Shown: positions 28,286 through 37,810, numbered from the stretch's first letter. The stretch is 64,000 bases of DNA from Thiomicrorhabdus heinhorstiae (GCF_013391765.2 NZ_JACBGI020000004.1:1-64000), one strand, 5' to 3'. Made by a program: numbers and translations. The notes: generated by a model not told the origin, from the letters alone.

Positions 28286-29119
28286 ATGTCAGATCAACAC
28301 GACAAACCAAAAAATATTCAAGACGGTTTAGAGCGTAATATTTTCGCCCTATTCGTCGCGACAGCTTTAGCGGTATCTATCGCCGGTATCGTTGAAATCG
28401 TACCTCTGTTCTATTTAAAATCAGCGGTTGATTACACCGAGACAACCGATAAATACGGTAACGTTAAAAACGAAAAATTCCCTGAGTTGGTATGGGAAAG
28501 AACTTTCACTGAAGATGCGAACGGGAAACTGGTTGCCGACAAAGCCTTGTACAAGCAAGACAAAAACGGTAAGTGGACTCTAGCTGATTGGAAAAAAGGC
28601 GACGGTGTTCGACCTTATACTCCACTTGAGCTAGCCGGGCGTGATATCTACCTTCGTGAAGGTTGCTATATTTGCCACTCTCAAATGATTCGTCCTTTCC
28701 GTGATGAGCGTGAACGTTATGGTCACTACTCATTGGCAACGGAATCGATGTATGACCACCCGATGCAATGGGGTTCAAAGCGTACAGGTCCTGACCTGGC
28801 TCGCCTTGGCGGTAAATATTCCGATGAATGGCATGTTATGCACTTGCTTCGTCCACAGGACGTAGTGCCTGAGTCGGTTATGCCTGCTTACCCTTGGTTG
28901 GCTGAAAACATGGTTTCTGAAGATTTCTTCGGTACTAAACGCGATATGCAAAAGCGTTTGTCGGTAATGCGTACTCTTGGCGTACCTTACACGGATGAAG
29001 AAATCGCAAATGCGGATAAAGCGATTGAAGGTTACACCGAAATGGATGCAATCGTCGCTTACCTGCAGGTATTGGGAACGATGGTTAAGCTGGATGACAG
29101 CAAAGTCTATCGTCAGTAA
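28286..29119 (+). CDS. ccoO: Cytochrome cbb3 oxidase monohaem subunit CcoO
   Basis: A 277-residue membrane-anchored cytochrome c: one N-terminal membrane helix (20-45), then the haem motif CYICHS near 127 and axial Met in the region after SVMPAYPWL. It passes electrons from CcoP to CcoN. At 277 residues it is longer than the usual 200-240, because of a charged segment of about 50 residues (near 58-110, [15 protein letters not shown] to KKGDGV) between the anchor and the haem domain. Confidence 0.96.
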   Translation: MSDQHDKPKNIQDGLERNIFALFVATALAVSIAGIVEIVPLFYLKSAVDYTETTDKYGNVKNEKFPELVWERTFTEDANGKLVADKALYKQDKNGKWTLADWKKGDGVRPYTPLELAGRDIYLREGCYICHSQMIRPFRDERERYGHYSLATESMYDHPMQWGSKRTGPDLARLGGKYSDEWHVMHLLRPQDVVPESVMPAYPWLAENMVSEDFFGTKRDMQKRLSVMRTLGVPYTDEEIANADKAIEGYTEMDAIVAYLQVLGTMVKLDDSKVYRQ

Positions 29120-29122
29120 GCA

Positions 29123-29305
29123 ATGAGCAGACTTGAACACTATTTCAGCACGGACTGGGCGTCGATGACGTCCCAGGACTGGGCTGGTCTAATCATCACA
29201 GTAGTCGTTTTCTTCGGGATGCTGATTACCTTTGCCATGGCACTGCGTCCTAGCAAGCGTAAAGAGCTGGAAGAAGAAAAATATAAAATACTGAAAGATG
29301 ATTAA
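29123..29305 (+). CDS. ccoQ: Small cbb3 oxidase subunit CcoQ
   Basis: A 60-residue protein with one membrane helix (about 20-41, WAGLIITVVVFFGMLITFAMAL) and a charged C-terminus, as in CcoQ/FixQ, which stabilises the oxidase complex. It begins 3 bases after the ccoO stop. Confidence 0.88.
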   Translation: MSRLEHYFSTDWASMTSQDWAGLIITVVVFFGMLITFAMALRPSKRKELEEEKYKILKDD

Positions 29306-29326
29306 ACATTCTGAGGAGAATTGAAT

Positions 29327-30235
29327 ATGGCACATCATAATCCATGGCCAGATGAAGGGAACACTGGGCATATTTGGGATGAGGATATCCGTGAGTTGGA
29401 TAACCCGCCACCGCTTTGGTGGATGCTATCCTTCTATGCCGGTTTCATCATGATTATTTTCTACACTTTGTACTATCCGGTTATTCCGTTGACCGACAAG
29501 ATGGGCGGTTTCACCAAAGGTTTGACCGATTGGACTCAGATCAATGAGTACAACGACGACTATAAGGTGTTAAAGGATTGGCGTGTAGCTAAGTTCGCCG
29601 ATAAAGAAGAAAAGTTGGCTTCCATGTCTGTTGCTGACATTCTTAAGGACGACGAATTGAAGTCTTACGCTGTTGCAACCTCTAAGATGCTATTCGGTGA
29701 TTACTGTGCGGCTTGTCACGGTGCCGGTGGTGCTGGTAACCCTAACTTCCCTGTTTTGGCTGACGACGATTGGCTGTGGGGCGGTAAAGCGAACCAAATC
29801 CAAGCTTCGATCACTAACGGTCGCGTAGGTAATATGCCTGCTCGCGGCATGATGGGTAACCTGACTGACGAAGATATCGATCATGTTACCGATTACGTTG
29901 TTGCGCTTTCTGAAGGAAAAGGTAATGACGCTCAATACGCAGCCGGTAAGGCGGTATTTGCTAAAGGTATGTGTCTGGCTTGCCACGGACCTACAGGTAA
30001 GCCTCTGGCTCCTGCCGGTGCAGCAAACTTGACTGACCAGGTATGGCGTTTCAGTTCTGATCGCGAAGAGATTAAGAACGTAATTACTTACGGTGTTAAC
30101 GTTAAGAAAAACGGCGAATACATTAAAGGTACTCGTCAAGCGATTATGCCGGCCTTTAAAGAAAGACTTCCTAACCCAGAAGTGAATATTAAACGTCTAG
30201 CGGTTTATGTTCACGAATTGGGTGGTGGACAGTAA
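29327..30235 (+). CDS. ccoP: Cytochrome cbb3 oxidase dihaem subunit CcoP
   Basis: A 302-residue membrane-anchored dihaem cytochrome c: N-terminal helix (about 30-52) then two haem motifs CAACHGAGG (near 130) and CLACHGPTG (near 216). It accepts electrons from soluble cytochromes. I use the ATG at 29327, which has GAGGAG 8 bases upstream; a TTG two codons earlier is less likely. Last of the structural genes; a strong terminator follows. Confidence 0.97.
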   Translation: MAHHNPWPDEGNTGHIWDEDIRELDNPPPLWWMLSFYAGFIMIIFYTLYYPVIPLTDKMGGFTKGLTDWTQINEYNDDYKVLKDWRVAKFADKEEKLASMSVADILKDDELKSYAVATSKMLFGDYCAACHGAGGAGNPNFPVLADDDWLWGGKANQIQASITNGRVGNMPARGMMGNLTDEDIDHVTDYVVALSEGKGNDAQYAAGKAVFAKGMCLACHGPTGKPLAPAGAANLTDQVWRFSSDREEIKNVITYGVNVKKNGEYIKGTRQAIMPAFKERLPNPEVNIKRLAVYVHELGGGQ

Positions 30236-30261
30236 GGTGGTTAGCCTGAAGTTTGAGTGAT

Positions 30262-30295
30262 AAAAAGGAGAACAAATTGTTCTCCTTTTTCGTTT
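30262..30295 (+). terminator. Terminator after ccoP
   Basis: A nearly perfect 14-base inverted repeat, AAAAAGGAGAACAA with TTGTTCTCCTTTTT, 26 bases after ccoP. It separates ccoNOQP from the small membrane-protein gene and ccoGHIS, at least in part. Confidence 0.9.
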
Positions 30296-30311
30296 TTAGC
30301 CTGAGAAAAAC

Positions 30312-30325
30312 TTGATTTAGATCAA
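30312..30325 (+). promoter_or_regulatory. Perfect FNR/Anr box
   Basis: TTGATTTAGATCAA matches TTGAT-N4-ATCAA exactly; the next base pair (C/G) extends the symmetry to 16 bases. It lies just 15 bases before the ATG of the 45-residue gene and next to its ribosome site (AAAGGAG). An A/T-rich -10-like TAAATA at 30351-30356 would place the box near -44 of a start inside that gene, so it may serve ccoG, or it may repress the small gene. Confidence 0.7.
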
Positions 30326-30340
30326 GTAAAGGAGTTTGGA

Positions 30341-30478
30341 ATGGGTGATTTAAATAATGACTGGGTACTTTGGGGATCTATCGGCGCTGTGGTTTTAACC
30401 TTAGTAGCTTTGATCGGATTTGCCTGGAAAGCTGCTCGCGGAATCGAAGGTTTGGAAAAAGACGACGCGGACAAATAA
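30341..30478 (+). CDS. 45-residue single-pass membrane protein in the cco locus
   Basis: The reading frame MGDLNNDWVLWGSIGAVV... to KDDADK has AAAGGAG 7 bases before the ATG, one hydrophobic helix (about 8-28) and a charged C-terminus. It lies between ccoP and ccoG. By size, topology and place it resembles small cbb3 subunits or assembly peptides such as CcoM of Pseudomonas, but I cannot claim homology. It has its own upstream FNR box and downstream terminator. Confidence 0.75.
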   Translation: MGDLNNDWVLWGSIGAVVLTLVALIGFAWKAARGIEGLEKDDADK

Positions 30479-30501
30479 GTTGTACAGTTCCTAAATTGAA
30501 G

Positions 30502-30554
30502 TAGGTCTGGGGTTAGGGGTGAACTACCTGCGAGCCCGAGGCCTATTTTTGTTT
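30502..30554 (+). terminator. Candidate terminator after the 45-residue gene
   Basis: TAGGTCTGGGG (30502-30512) pairs with CCCGAGGCCTA (30535-30545) with one G-G mismatch and one wobble; a TTTTTGTTT tail follows. Confidence 0.6.
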
Positions 30555-30671
30555 ATGAATTGGAATAGAAAAAACCGTTTTCATTTATTAACTGGCTTTA
30601 TATAGAATTCACAATATTAATAAGGTTTTTCGGCGGAAAAACCATGCGCTTAAATAAGCAAGGATTGTCTT

Positions 30672-32141
30672 ATGTCTGAAAATAAAAAGGAACTTTACCG
30701 GGACAACGGTCAAACCGGTTCGGTGCTGCACGAGTTTGATTCCTCCAATAAGAATTTGGAAAACATCGGTGTGGAGATTCTGCCGGTGCATACCAGTGGA
30801 ACAGTGCATGCCAAAAGAATCGACGGTAAATTCCGAACGGTCAAGTGGATTATTGCCGCTTTCTGGTTGTCGCTTTTTCTAGGGCCTTATCTGCGCTGGG
30901 ACGGCCATCAGGCAATTCTTTGGGATTTGGCTAACCGCCAGTTCCATATTTTTGGCTTGACGATTTTGCCGCAGGATATCTGGATTCTGGCAATGATTCT
31001 GCTTTTCTTTGCCCTGTTACTGGCGGCATCGACAGCGGTAGCCGGTCGCCTGTGGTGTGGTTATTTCTGCTTTCATACCGTGTGGACGGATGTATTTACC
31101 TGGATTGAAGAAAAACTCGAAGGGCAACCGAACAAGCGTATTAAACTGGATGAAGCTCCGGTTAGCCTTGAGAAGCTGAAAATTAAGATTCCGAAGCATT
31201 TAATCTGGCTGGCAATCGGCTTGTTGACGTCCTTCAGCTTCGTTGCTTATTTCACCGATGCCTATGATTTGTGGGGTCGCCTGTTCAAATTGGAGTGGGG
31301 TGGTGTCGAGACGACGATTATTCTTGCTCTTGGTGTTGCGACCTATTTCTTTGCCGGTTGGTTACGCGAGCAGACCTGTATCGGTTTCTGCCCTTATGCA
31401 CGTATTCAGGGTGCGATGATCGACACTCAGACGGTTGTTCCAACCTACGATCAGGAGCGCGGAGAACCTCGCGGGCGAATGAAGCGTGTCAAACCGGGGG
31501 AAGAAGCGCCGCAGCTGGGTGATTGTATCGACTGCAACCTTTGTGTGGCAGTATGTCCTACCGGGGTGGATATTCGCCTTGGCCAACAATTCGGTTGTAT
31601 TACCTGTGGTCTGTGTATCGATGCTTGCGACTCGGTAATGGAGAAAATCAAAAAGCCGAAAGGTTTGGTTCGCTACGCTTCGCTGGCAGAGTTTGCCGGT
31701 AAAAAACTACCGCCGGTATGGAAGCGTCCACGCGTGATCGTCTATGGTGGCATTATGGCGTTTGCTGCTGCGGCAATGATTTACGGTTTGGCCACCATGT
31801 CACCGATCGATGTGAAGGCGTTGCATGAACGTTCTCCTTTGTTTGTGCAGATGAGTGATGGCAATATCCAGAATAAGTGGACGGTTAAGATCGTCAACAA
31901 AGGTGCAGAACCGATGGAAGCGCAAATTTCCGTGGTCGGTCCGGAAGGTTTGACTTATCAAGCAGATAAAATCGTGCATATCCAGCCGGGTAACGTTGGT
32001 TCTACCACGCTTCTGGTGAAAATTCCCCGCAAGCAGCTGACCGATACGAATGTGCCTGTTACCATCAAAGTGGTGGATTTGAATAACCCGGCGATCAGGG
32101 AAGATTATCAAAGCGTCTTTATCGGACCTAAGCCGCGTTAA
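30672..32141 (+). CDS. ccoG: cbb3 oxidase accessory iron-sulfur protein CcoG (FixG/RdxA)
   Basis: A 489-residue membrane protein with about five membrane segments and ferredoxin-like clusters CIDCNLCVAVCP and CITCGLCIDACD near 280-325, plus CIGFCPYARIQ near 237; a C-terminal periplasmic Ig-like domain follows. CcoG is a cupric reductase in cbb3 assembly. It heads the assembly cluster ccoG-H-I-S. Confidence 0.96.
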   Translation: MSENKKELYRDNGQTGSVLHEFDSSNKNLENIGVEILPVHTSGTVHAKRIDGKFRTVKWIIAAFWLSLFLGPYLRWDGHQAILWDLANRQFHIFGLTILPQDIWILAMILLFFALLLAASTAVAGRLWCGYFCFHTVWTDVFTWIEEKLEGQPNKRIKLDEAPVSLEKLKIKIPKHLIWLAIGLLTSFSFVAYFTDAYDLWGRLFKLEWGGVETTIILALGVATYFFAGWLREQTCIGFCPYARIQGAMIDTQTVVPTYDQERGEPRGRMKRVKPGEEAPQLGDCIDCNLCVAVCPTGVDIRLGQQFGCITCGLCIDACDSVMEKIKKPKGLVRYASLAEFAGKKLPPVWKRPRVIVYGGIMAFAAAAMIYGLATMSPIDVKALHERSPLFVQMSDGNIQNKWTVKIVNKGAEPMEAQISVVGPEGLTYQADKIVHIQPGNVGSTTLLVKIPRKQLTDTNVPVTIKVVDLNNPAIREDYQSVFIGPKPR

Positions 32142-32172
32142 AAATTGCGTTAATGGATAGATTATTCGTTTT

Positions 32173-32203
32173 TTGAGTCGATCCAGATAGTTACAGTTAT
32201 AAT
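32173..32203 (+). promoter_or_regulatory. Possible promoter ahead of ccoH
   Basis: TATAAT at 32198-32203 with TTGAGT 19 bases upstream, in the roughly 200-base gap after ccoG. Spacing is wide, so a modest call. Confidence 0.35.
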
Positions 32204-32344
32204 AGAGCCCTTTTATAAGTAGCGTACTGTGTTTTATTTCAGTATTTGCTTCTTAGATCAGGGCTTTTTTTATTTTTAAGGATTGCTGAACGGAGCTGGT
32301 TTTATACCTCTGTTTACAGTGATCTCTCAAGTTGGGAGACTGAT

Positions 32345-32881
32345 GTGGCTCAACCGCTAAAACAAGACCAGAAGCAAGATCAGCGCGATTGGAGCGTTGC
32401 CTGGAAAAACCCTTTCGTGATTGCCTGGGTAGTGATCTTATCGATCGTATTGACGGTTAATTTCTTTATGGTCAGTATGGCAATCGTTACCAACCCGGGG
32501 CTGGTGGTCGAAGACTTTTATGAGCAAGGTAAGAACATGGATAAAATTCTTGCCGAGCAGAAGCGCATGGATCAACTGGGCTGGCAATTACAGATCGATT
32601 TGCCTATCTTGAGTGAAGGGAAATCCGAGCATGTCACTCTGAAAGTTCTCGATAAGGATGGCCAGCCACTGGCTGTCGATAAGGCGACGCTTTTCTACTA
32701 CCGTCCGTCGGACCGCCATCTGGACGGCAAAACCGAACTGACATCGGCCGGTGAAACAGGCATTTTCGAAACCGAATTCAGTCTGCCTAAGAAAGGAAAA
32801 TGGGACTTGATTATGGAAGTAAACCGCGGTGAAACTCGTTTCAATGTCGGCCGTTCCATTATGGTTCAAGATCCTGAATAA
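32345..32881 (+). CDS. ccoH: FixH-family cbb3 assembly protein CcoH
   Basis: A 178-residue protein with one membrane helix (near 24-46, [23 protein letters not shown]) and a periplasmic domain, typical of CcoH/FixH, which is needed for stable cbb3 assembly. I start at the GTG at 32345, which has GGGAGA upstream and gives the usual N-terminus (AQPLKQDQ...WKNPFVIAW). A longer frame starting at 32246 would add an implausible hydrophobic leader. The stop is 2 bases before ccoI. Confidence 0.85.
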   Translation: MAQPLKQDQKQDQRDWSVAWKNPFVIAWVVILSIVLTVNFFMVSMAIVTNPGLVVEDFYEQGKNMDKILAEQKRMDQLGWQLQIDLPILSEGKSEHVTLKVLDKDGQPLAVDKATLFYYRPSDRHLDGKTELTSAGETGIFETEFSLPKKGKWDLIMEVNRGETRFNVGRSIMVQDPE

Positions 32882-32883
32882 TC

Positions 32884-35364
32884 ATGGCTGAAACTTGCTT
32901 TCACTGCGGTCAGGCGATTCCTGAAGGTGATCTGGTTTTAAAACCGATTAAAGGTCAGGAACGTACTTTCTGCTGCCACGGCTGCGCCTCCGTTTGTGAG
33001 GTGATTTACGAAGCCGGTATGGAGAGCTTCTATCAAAGAACGCCGGATGGCGAGTTGCTTTCCCCGCCTCCTGCGCCGAATAAAGATATCGAATTCTTCG
33101 ATTACGACGAAGTTCAATCGCAATACGTCAGTAATTTGGGTGATCAGCGTGAAATCACCCTGATGTCGGAGGCGATCCACTGCGCTGCCTGCGTCTGGTT
33201 GATTGAACACACACTGGCGAAAATGGATGCGGTCTTAATGGCCCGCGTCAATTTCACCAATAAGCAGATCAAAATCCGTTGGGACAACAGTCGCTTGAAG
33301 TTGTCCGAGATTATCAAGAAACTCAACAGCATCGGTTACGATGCCACTCCGTACGATGCCTCAGCCAGTGAGGAAGCATTCCGTAAAGCCAATCGCGATC
33401 TTTTATATCGTCTGGGCTTTGCCGGTTTCGCGATGATGAATGTCATGTGGTTCTCGGTCGCACTCTATACCGGAGCCAGTACCGATCCTGAATATCGTAA
33501 CTACTTCCATTGGTTGGAACTGATTATTGCCACCGTTACCCTTGGTTACTCCGGACAACCGTTCTTTAAAGGGGCTTGGACTTCGTTGAAAGGCCGCAGT
33601 GTCGGAATGGATGTCTCGATCAGTCTGGGCATGCTGACGACCTATCTATATTCCTGCTGGGTGACACTGCATCCGGAAAATGTCGGTGAAGTCTATTTCG
33701 ATACCTTGATCGATTTTATGTTCCTGTTGCTGATCGGACGCTATTTGGAGGCGATTTCAAAAAACAAAGCGGTCGATGCTTCCAGACGCCTGATGGATTT
33801 GCAACCTAAGGTGGCACGGAAGGTGACCGAAGAGGGCAGTCAAATCGTTCCGGTACGCACCTTGACACGCGGCATGCAGATTCAGGTCAAGCCGGGAGAA
33901 AAGTTTCCGGTAGATGGAAGAGTGATTGATGGCCAGGCGATGGTCAATGAATCGATGCTAAGCGGCGAATCGCGTGAAATTCATAAATCGGTCGGTTCTA
34001 AAGTGGCTGCCGGAACGGTAAATATCGACGGTACGCTACAGGTTCAGGTTGACTCCATTCTTCAGGACACGCAACTTGGTAAGATTGTCTCTATGGTTGA
34101 AGAGGCACAGGGATCAAAAGCGCCGATTCAATGTACCGCAGACAAAATTATGCCGTGGTTTGTTTCGACGACCATCAGTCTGGCGGTCGCCAGTTTTGTG
34201 TTCTGGTTTTTCAATACCGGCATCGAATACGCGATTATGACCGCGACCGCGGTTTTGATTATCACCTGTCCGTGCGCCTTCGGTTTGGCAACGCCGATGG
34301 CGATTGCGGTTGCTTCCGGGGTGTCGGCGCGAAACGGTATTCTGGTTAAGAACGGTGCGGTGCTGGAAACCTTGCATCAGATCGATCATTTCGTATTCGA
34401 CAAGACCGGCACTTTGACCGAAGGGCGCATGCAGTGGATCGCTTCGGAATGGAAGGAAGGTATCGACGAGAAGCAATTATTGCTTGAAGTCGGTTCGATC
34501 GAGCATCTTTCCGAGCATAGTATCGGTCAAGCGGTCAGTGAATCGATTGCAGCCAGATACGAATACAAAAATGCCGACTGGCTGAAAGTGGAAAATTTCA
34601 AAGCGGTTTCCGGAAAAGGGGTGGAAGCCGATATTTCCGGACGCAAATATGCGTTGGGTACGGCGCGCTGGTTGCGGGAAGAGGGGATCGAATTACCGGT
34701 TAAGCTGTTTGAAAAAGCGCAGCAGCATGCCGAGAAAGGTCAGACTGCGGTATGGATTGCCTGTAATGACGAAGTGGTAGGCGTCTTGTTCCTTGAAGAT
34801 CAGATTCGAGCGGATGCCAAAGAGTTGATTGAACGTTTAAAAGCGCGCGGAAAGCGCGTCACTCTGCTGAGCGGAGACTTGCAGGTGGTTGCCGACCGAG
34901 TGGCGGAAAAGCTCGGCGGTATGGAAGTGATTGCCGAAGTTCTGCCGCAAGACAAGAATACGGTGATCCGTGATCTGCAAGCTTCCCGCAGCCAGGTGGC
35001 GATGGTCGGAGACGGTGTCAATGATGCTCCGGCACTGGTGCGAGCCAATGTCGGGATTGCACTTGGTTCCGGAACCGATGTTTCTATGGATAGCGCGGAC
35101 ATTGTTCTGATGAATAACGAGCTGCTGGCGGTCGATACCGCAGTGGCTTTATCCGAACGGACCCTGCGCACCATTAAACAGAATATTGCCAGTTCGATTA
35201 CCTATAATTTGATTATGGTACCTCTGGCGATGACCGGAGTACTGACTCCGTTAATTGCGGCGATCACCATGCCTTTAAGCAGTTTGGTGGTAATCGGTAA
35301 TGCGGCGCGCATTCGCAGTTTTTTCAGCGATCGTTCGGTTCGTCAAAGACGAGTAAACTCGTAA
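32884..35364 (+). CDS. ccoI: Copper-exporting P-type ATPase CcoI (FixI)
   Basis: An 826-residue P1B-ATPase. In order: an N-terminal Cys domain CFHCG...FCCHGCASVC (5-38), a heavy-metal domain with CAAC near 99, eight membrane segments with the copper site CPC in ITCPCAFGLATP near 462, phosphorylation site DKTGTLTEG near 508, and GDGVNDAP near 712. It moves copper to the periplasm for cbb3 assembly rather than for general detoxification; the double N-terminal metal domain and position between ccoH and ccoS fit this. Confidence 0.96.
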   Translation: MAETCFHCGQAIPEGDLVLKPIKGQERTFCCHGCASVCEVIYEAGMESFYQRTPDGELLSPPPAPNKDIEFFDYDEVQSQYVSNLGDQREITLMSEAIHCAACVWLIEHTLAKMDAVLMARVNFTNKQIKIRWDNSRLKLSEIIKKLNSIGYDATPYDASASEEAFRKANRDLLYRLGFAGFAMMNVMWFSVALYTGASTDPEYRNYFHWLELIIATVTLGYSGQPFFKGAWTSLKGRSVGMDVSISLGMLTTYLYSCWVTLHPENVGEVYFDTLIDFMFLLLIGRYLEAISKNKAVDASRRLMDLQPKVARKVTEEGSQIVPVRTLTRGMQIQVKPGEKFPVDGRVIDGQAMVNESMLSGESREIHKSVGSKVAAGTVNIDGTLQVQVDSILQDTQLGKIVSMVEEAQGSKAPIQCTADKIMPWFVSTTISLAVASFVFWFFNTGIEYAIMTATAVLIITCPCAFGLATPMAIAVASGVSARNGILVKNGAVLETLHQIDHFVFDKTGTLTEGRMQWIASEWKEGIDEKQLLLEVGSIEHLSEHSIGQAVSESIAARYEYKNADWLKVENFKAVSGKGVEADISGRKYALGTARWLREEGIELPVKLFEKAQQHAEKGQTAVWIACNDEVVGVLFLEDQIRADAKELIERLKARGKRVTLLSGDLQVVADRVAEKLGGMEVIAEVLPQDKNTVIRDLQASRSQVAMVGDGVNDAPALVRANVGIALGSGTDVSMDSADIVLMNNELLAVDTAVALSERTLRTIKQNIASSITYNLIMVPLAMTGVLTPLIAAITMPLSSLVVIGNAARIRSFFSDRSVRQRRVNS

Positions 35365-35397
35365 GCAGTTAATTTTCCGGCAATTAAGGAGACGATA

Positions 35398-35634
35398 ATG
35401 GATGTAATCTATGGCTTGATCCCAATGATGCTGTTTTTCGGTTTCCTGGTGGTGGTGGTTTTTATCTGGATGGCGAAAAAAGGCTATTTTGATGATATGG
35501 ATGGCCAGGCGAGTCGAATCTTAATGGACGACGACGATTTTGAACCGACGACATCACAGAGAAGCAAGCACGATAGTGGTGATGAATTGGTAGATAAAAG
35601 CGATTCGGTCGAAAAAGCGGATGCAGCTAAATAA
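35398..35634 (+). CDS. ccoS: cbb3 oxidase assembly protein CcoS
   Basis: A 78-residue protein with one N-terminal membrane helix (2-27) then KKGYFDDMDGQASRILMDDDD, the signature of CcoS. Needed for haem and copper insertion in cbb3 oxidases. AAGGAGACGATA precedes the ATG. Last gene of the cluster; its stop is 3 bases from the convergent patatin gene, without room for a terminator. Confidence 0.93.
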   Translation: MDVIYGLIPMMLFFGFLVVVVFIWMAKKGYFDDMDGQASRILMDDDDFEPTTSQRSKHDSGDELVDKSDSVEKADAAK

Positions 35635-35637
35635 TCG

Positions 35638-36567
35638 TCAATCAGATAAGAAATCGAGTTGCTGACGAATCGATTTCTCTGCCCAATAGTAACCTGCCGG
35701 AATCAGCTGTTTGGCTTTATGGAAGTCGTGAGAACTGCAGATATTAGCCGGAATCTCGATCAGAATATCCGGCGGCGATCCCGCCAGTTGATAGCGTGCC
35801 AAAGTATCCTGCATAGCATTGAACATCCCAATCATAATGTCCGACAAGGACATATCGGTCGGATTCCTTTTTTCGACTTCTTTATGTTCCGAGCTGAAAA
35901 TATCCTGAAGGTTCTGCAAGAAACGGTTGACCGTTGAGTTTTGCTGCACGTTTAGGGTTGATTCTGCGACGATATGAGGACGTTCTTCTCCAAAAGGCTG
36001 CTTGATTGCTCTACCGGATAAACTCACTGCCACGGTGATTTCATTGCCTTGCATCGACTTTGGCGGAATAGGCAACGGGTTTAGAATGCCGCCATCGACC
36101 AGAACCATGCCGTTTTTGACCAGTGGGGTGAAAATTCCAGGCACGGAAATCGATGCACGGATGGCATCAATCAGATCGCCTTGATTGATCCAAACTTCTT
36201 TTTGGCTAAGTATGTCTGAAGAGACTGCGCTGAAAGGAATTTCCAGAGACTCGATATCGATGTCGCCGACCCAATCGCGTAACTTGTCCATGATCTTGTC
36301 GCCTTTCACAAAGCCGTTGCTGGAGTTTAGAGACAGATCCAGAAAGCGCAGGACATCCAAACGATTGATTTGTGTTACCCAAGACTGATACTCATCCAAT
36401 TTACCGGCCGCATACAGACCGCCTACAAGTGCGCCCATCGAACAACCGGTGATTCGCGTGATGTTCATCCCCTGCTCCTGAAGGTAGCGGATGACGCCGA
36501 TATGACTTAGGCCTCTAGCTCCTCCGGAGCCGAGTATCAGATGAATGTTTTTGTTTTTCACGCCCAT
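35638..36567 (-). CDS. Patatin-like phospholipase (NTE/RssA family)
   Basis: A 309-residue protein with the oxyanion loop GSGGARGLSHIG (13-24), nucleophile serine in GCSMG (41-45), and catalytic Asp in DGGILNPLP near 158. It probably hydrolyses lipid acyl esters at the inner face of the membrane. No signal peptide. It lies 11 bases after the hypothetical gene upstream, so probably cotranscribed with it. Confidence 0.88.
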   Translation of the reverse strand: MGVKNKNIHLILGSGGARGLSHIGVIRYLQEQGMNITRITGCSMGALVGGLYAAGKLDEYQSWVTQINRLDVLRFLDLSLNSSNGFVKGDKIMDKLRDWVGDIDIESLEIPFSAVSSDILSQKEVWINQGDLIDAIRASISVPGIFTPLVKNGMVLVDGGILNPLPIPPKSMQGNEITVAVSLSGRAIKQPFGEERPHIVAESTLNVQQNSTVNRFLQNLQDIFSSEHKEVEKRNPTDMSLSDIMIGMFNAMQDTLARYQLAGSPPDILIEIPANICSSHDFHKAKQLIPAGYYWAEKSIRQQLDFLSD

Positions 36568-36578
36568 CCCACATCCTG

Positions 36579-37217
36579 TTATTTAACGGTATATTGCAGA
36601 GCCTCCGGCCCTTCCGGATCGATAATCATCTCCAGGCCTTTACGAGGGAAGAACCAGTGTTCCAAGCCGTCCGACTGGGTCTCTTTGTGTTCCGGTTCGC
36701 CGAAGCGCATGCTGATGGCTCGTTCGGTCAACTGTTTACGCGGTACCAGAGTCAGGCTTTGAATCGGGCGATCCATATAGTCGACGATATCGGAGTTATA
36801 TAACTCGATCTCGCGTCCGCCGGAAGTGGTTGGAGAGATTTTTTTGCCCTTTAGATAAAGTGCGTTTAACTCTTCAGGTGTTACCTGCAGTTTTAGTGCC
36901 AGACCGGCCTTAATCGAACCGATATAGGCTACCGGAAAGAAAGCTTCCAGGCTTTTATTGCCTTCATGCTTGTCGGTGAAGAGTTTGACTTCGACATCCT
37001 TGCCGTACAGCAGCATGGCTTCTTTCAAAGAGGATTTGCCGATTACCAATCCGAGAGCGTGCAGATTTCCGTTGTTGTCGAAAGCGGCATTCCATGGCAG
37101 TTGTTGTTCATCGACCGCATCACGCTGAGGTTGAATAAGCAGCATCAGTGGAAAAATAATCACCGAGCCAAGAATAACAATCCAGAATACCGGCAGCTTT
37201 TTGGGTTGTTTGCTCAT
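36579..37217 (-). CDS. Hypothetical protein with N-terminal membrane anchor
   Basis: A 212-residue protein I do not recognise. One membrane segment (about 8-28, LPVFWIVILGSVIIFPLMLLI) and a soluble, probably periplasmic domain of mixed alpha/beta character ending in LEHWFFPRKGLEMIIDPEG. The ATG overlaps the stop of the upstream membrane-protein gene by one base (TGATG), so the two are translationally coupled and likely work together. Confidence 0.7.
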   Translation of the reverse strand: MSKQPKKLPVFWIVILGSVIIFPLMLLIQPQRDAVDEQQLPWNAAFDNNGNLHALGLVIGKSSLKEAMLLYGKDVEVKLFTDKHEGNKSLEAFFPVAYIGSIKAGLALKLQVTPEELNALYLKGKKISPTTSGGREIELYNSDIVDYMDRPIQSLTLVPRKQLTERAISMRFGEPEHKETQSDGLEHWFFPRKGLEMIIDPEGPEALQYTVK

Positions 37218-37810
37218 CAGGAGTCCATTTTCTTGCTGTTTGCATGCTGTACTTCATCGCTGCCTTCGCCCAGTTCGGCATTGGCGTCGGGGCCACGAGG
37301 TACAAGGCGCTCGATTTTCGGGTCCAGTATCCCTTTACCGGCGTCATACACCGAAATCCCGGTTTGCATAAAGGTGATTAGTACCGCAACGAAAATAACC
37401 ACTGCCGCAAAGCGGATGGTGATAATCTCGCCCAACTGGGTTTGATTTCCTTCGGTCGAGAAGTCGTTCATGCTGAAACCGCCGGGAAAAATGGCATCGA
37501 TAAGCAGATAGATCAATACCATGGCCAGAGCGACGCCATAACTGATCAAGAGAATGCGCCCGCGGCGCCAAGCCATGGTCCAGTGGGCAGCGACAAACCA
37601 GGAGTCTTGTTTCAGGGCCTTTTGCTTGCGCCAGTAGAGGTAATAGATCACCAGACTTGAAATAAGCGGTACCAGCAGCAATGCGATGGTGTCGCCGATT
37701 TCCAATACGATCATCGATAGAAACAGATGAGTGATGATGATATTGATATTAAAAATATGGTGCGGGTTTTTTGCGGCGCGAGTTTCCTCTTCAGTGACCT
37801 GATAGTGCAT
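37217..37810 (-). CDS. Hypothetical multipass membrane protein
   Basis: A 197-residue protein with four predicted membrane segments (about 20-40, 42-60, 88-108, 130-155) and a charged C-terminal tail. Start at the ATG at 37810 with GGAGA 7 bases upstream. I do not recognise the family. It is coupled to the following anchored protein. Confidence 0.7.
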   Translation of the reverse strand: MHYQVTEEETRAAKNPHHIFNINIIITHLFLSMIVLEIGDTIALLLVPLISSLVIYYLYWRKQKALKQDSWFVAAHWTMAWRRGRILLISYGVALAMVLIYLLIDAIFPGGFSMNDFSTEGNQTQLGEIITIRFAAVVIFVAVLITFMQTGISVYDAGKGILDPKIERLVPRGPDANAELGEGSDEVQHANSKKMDS

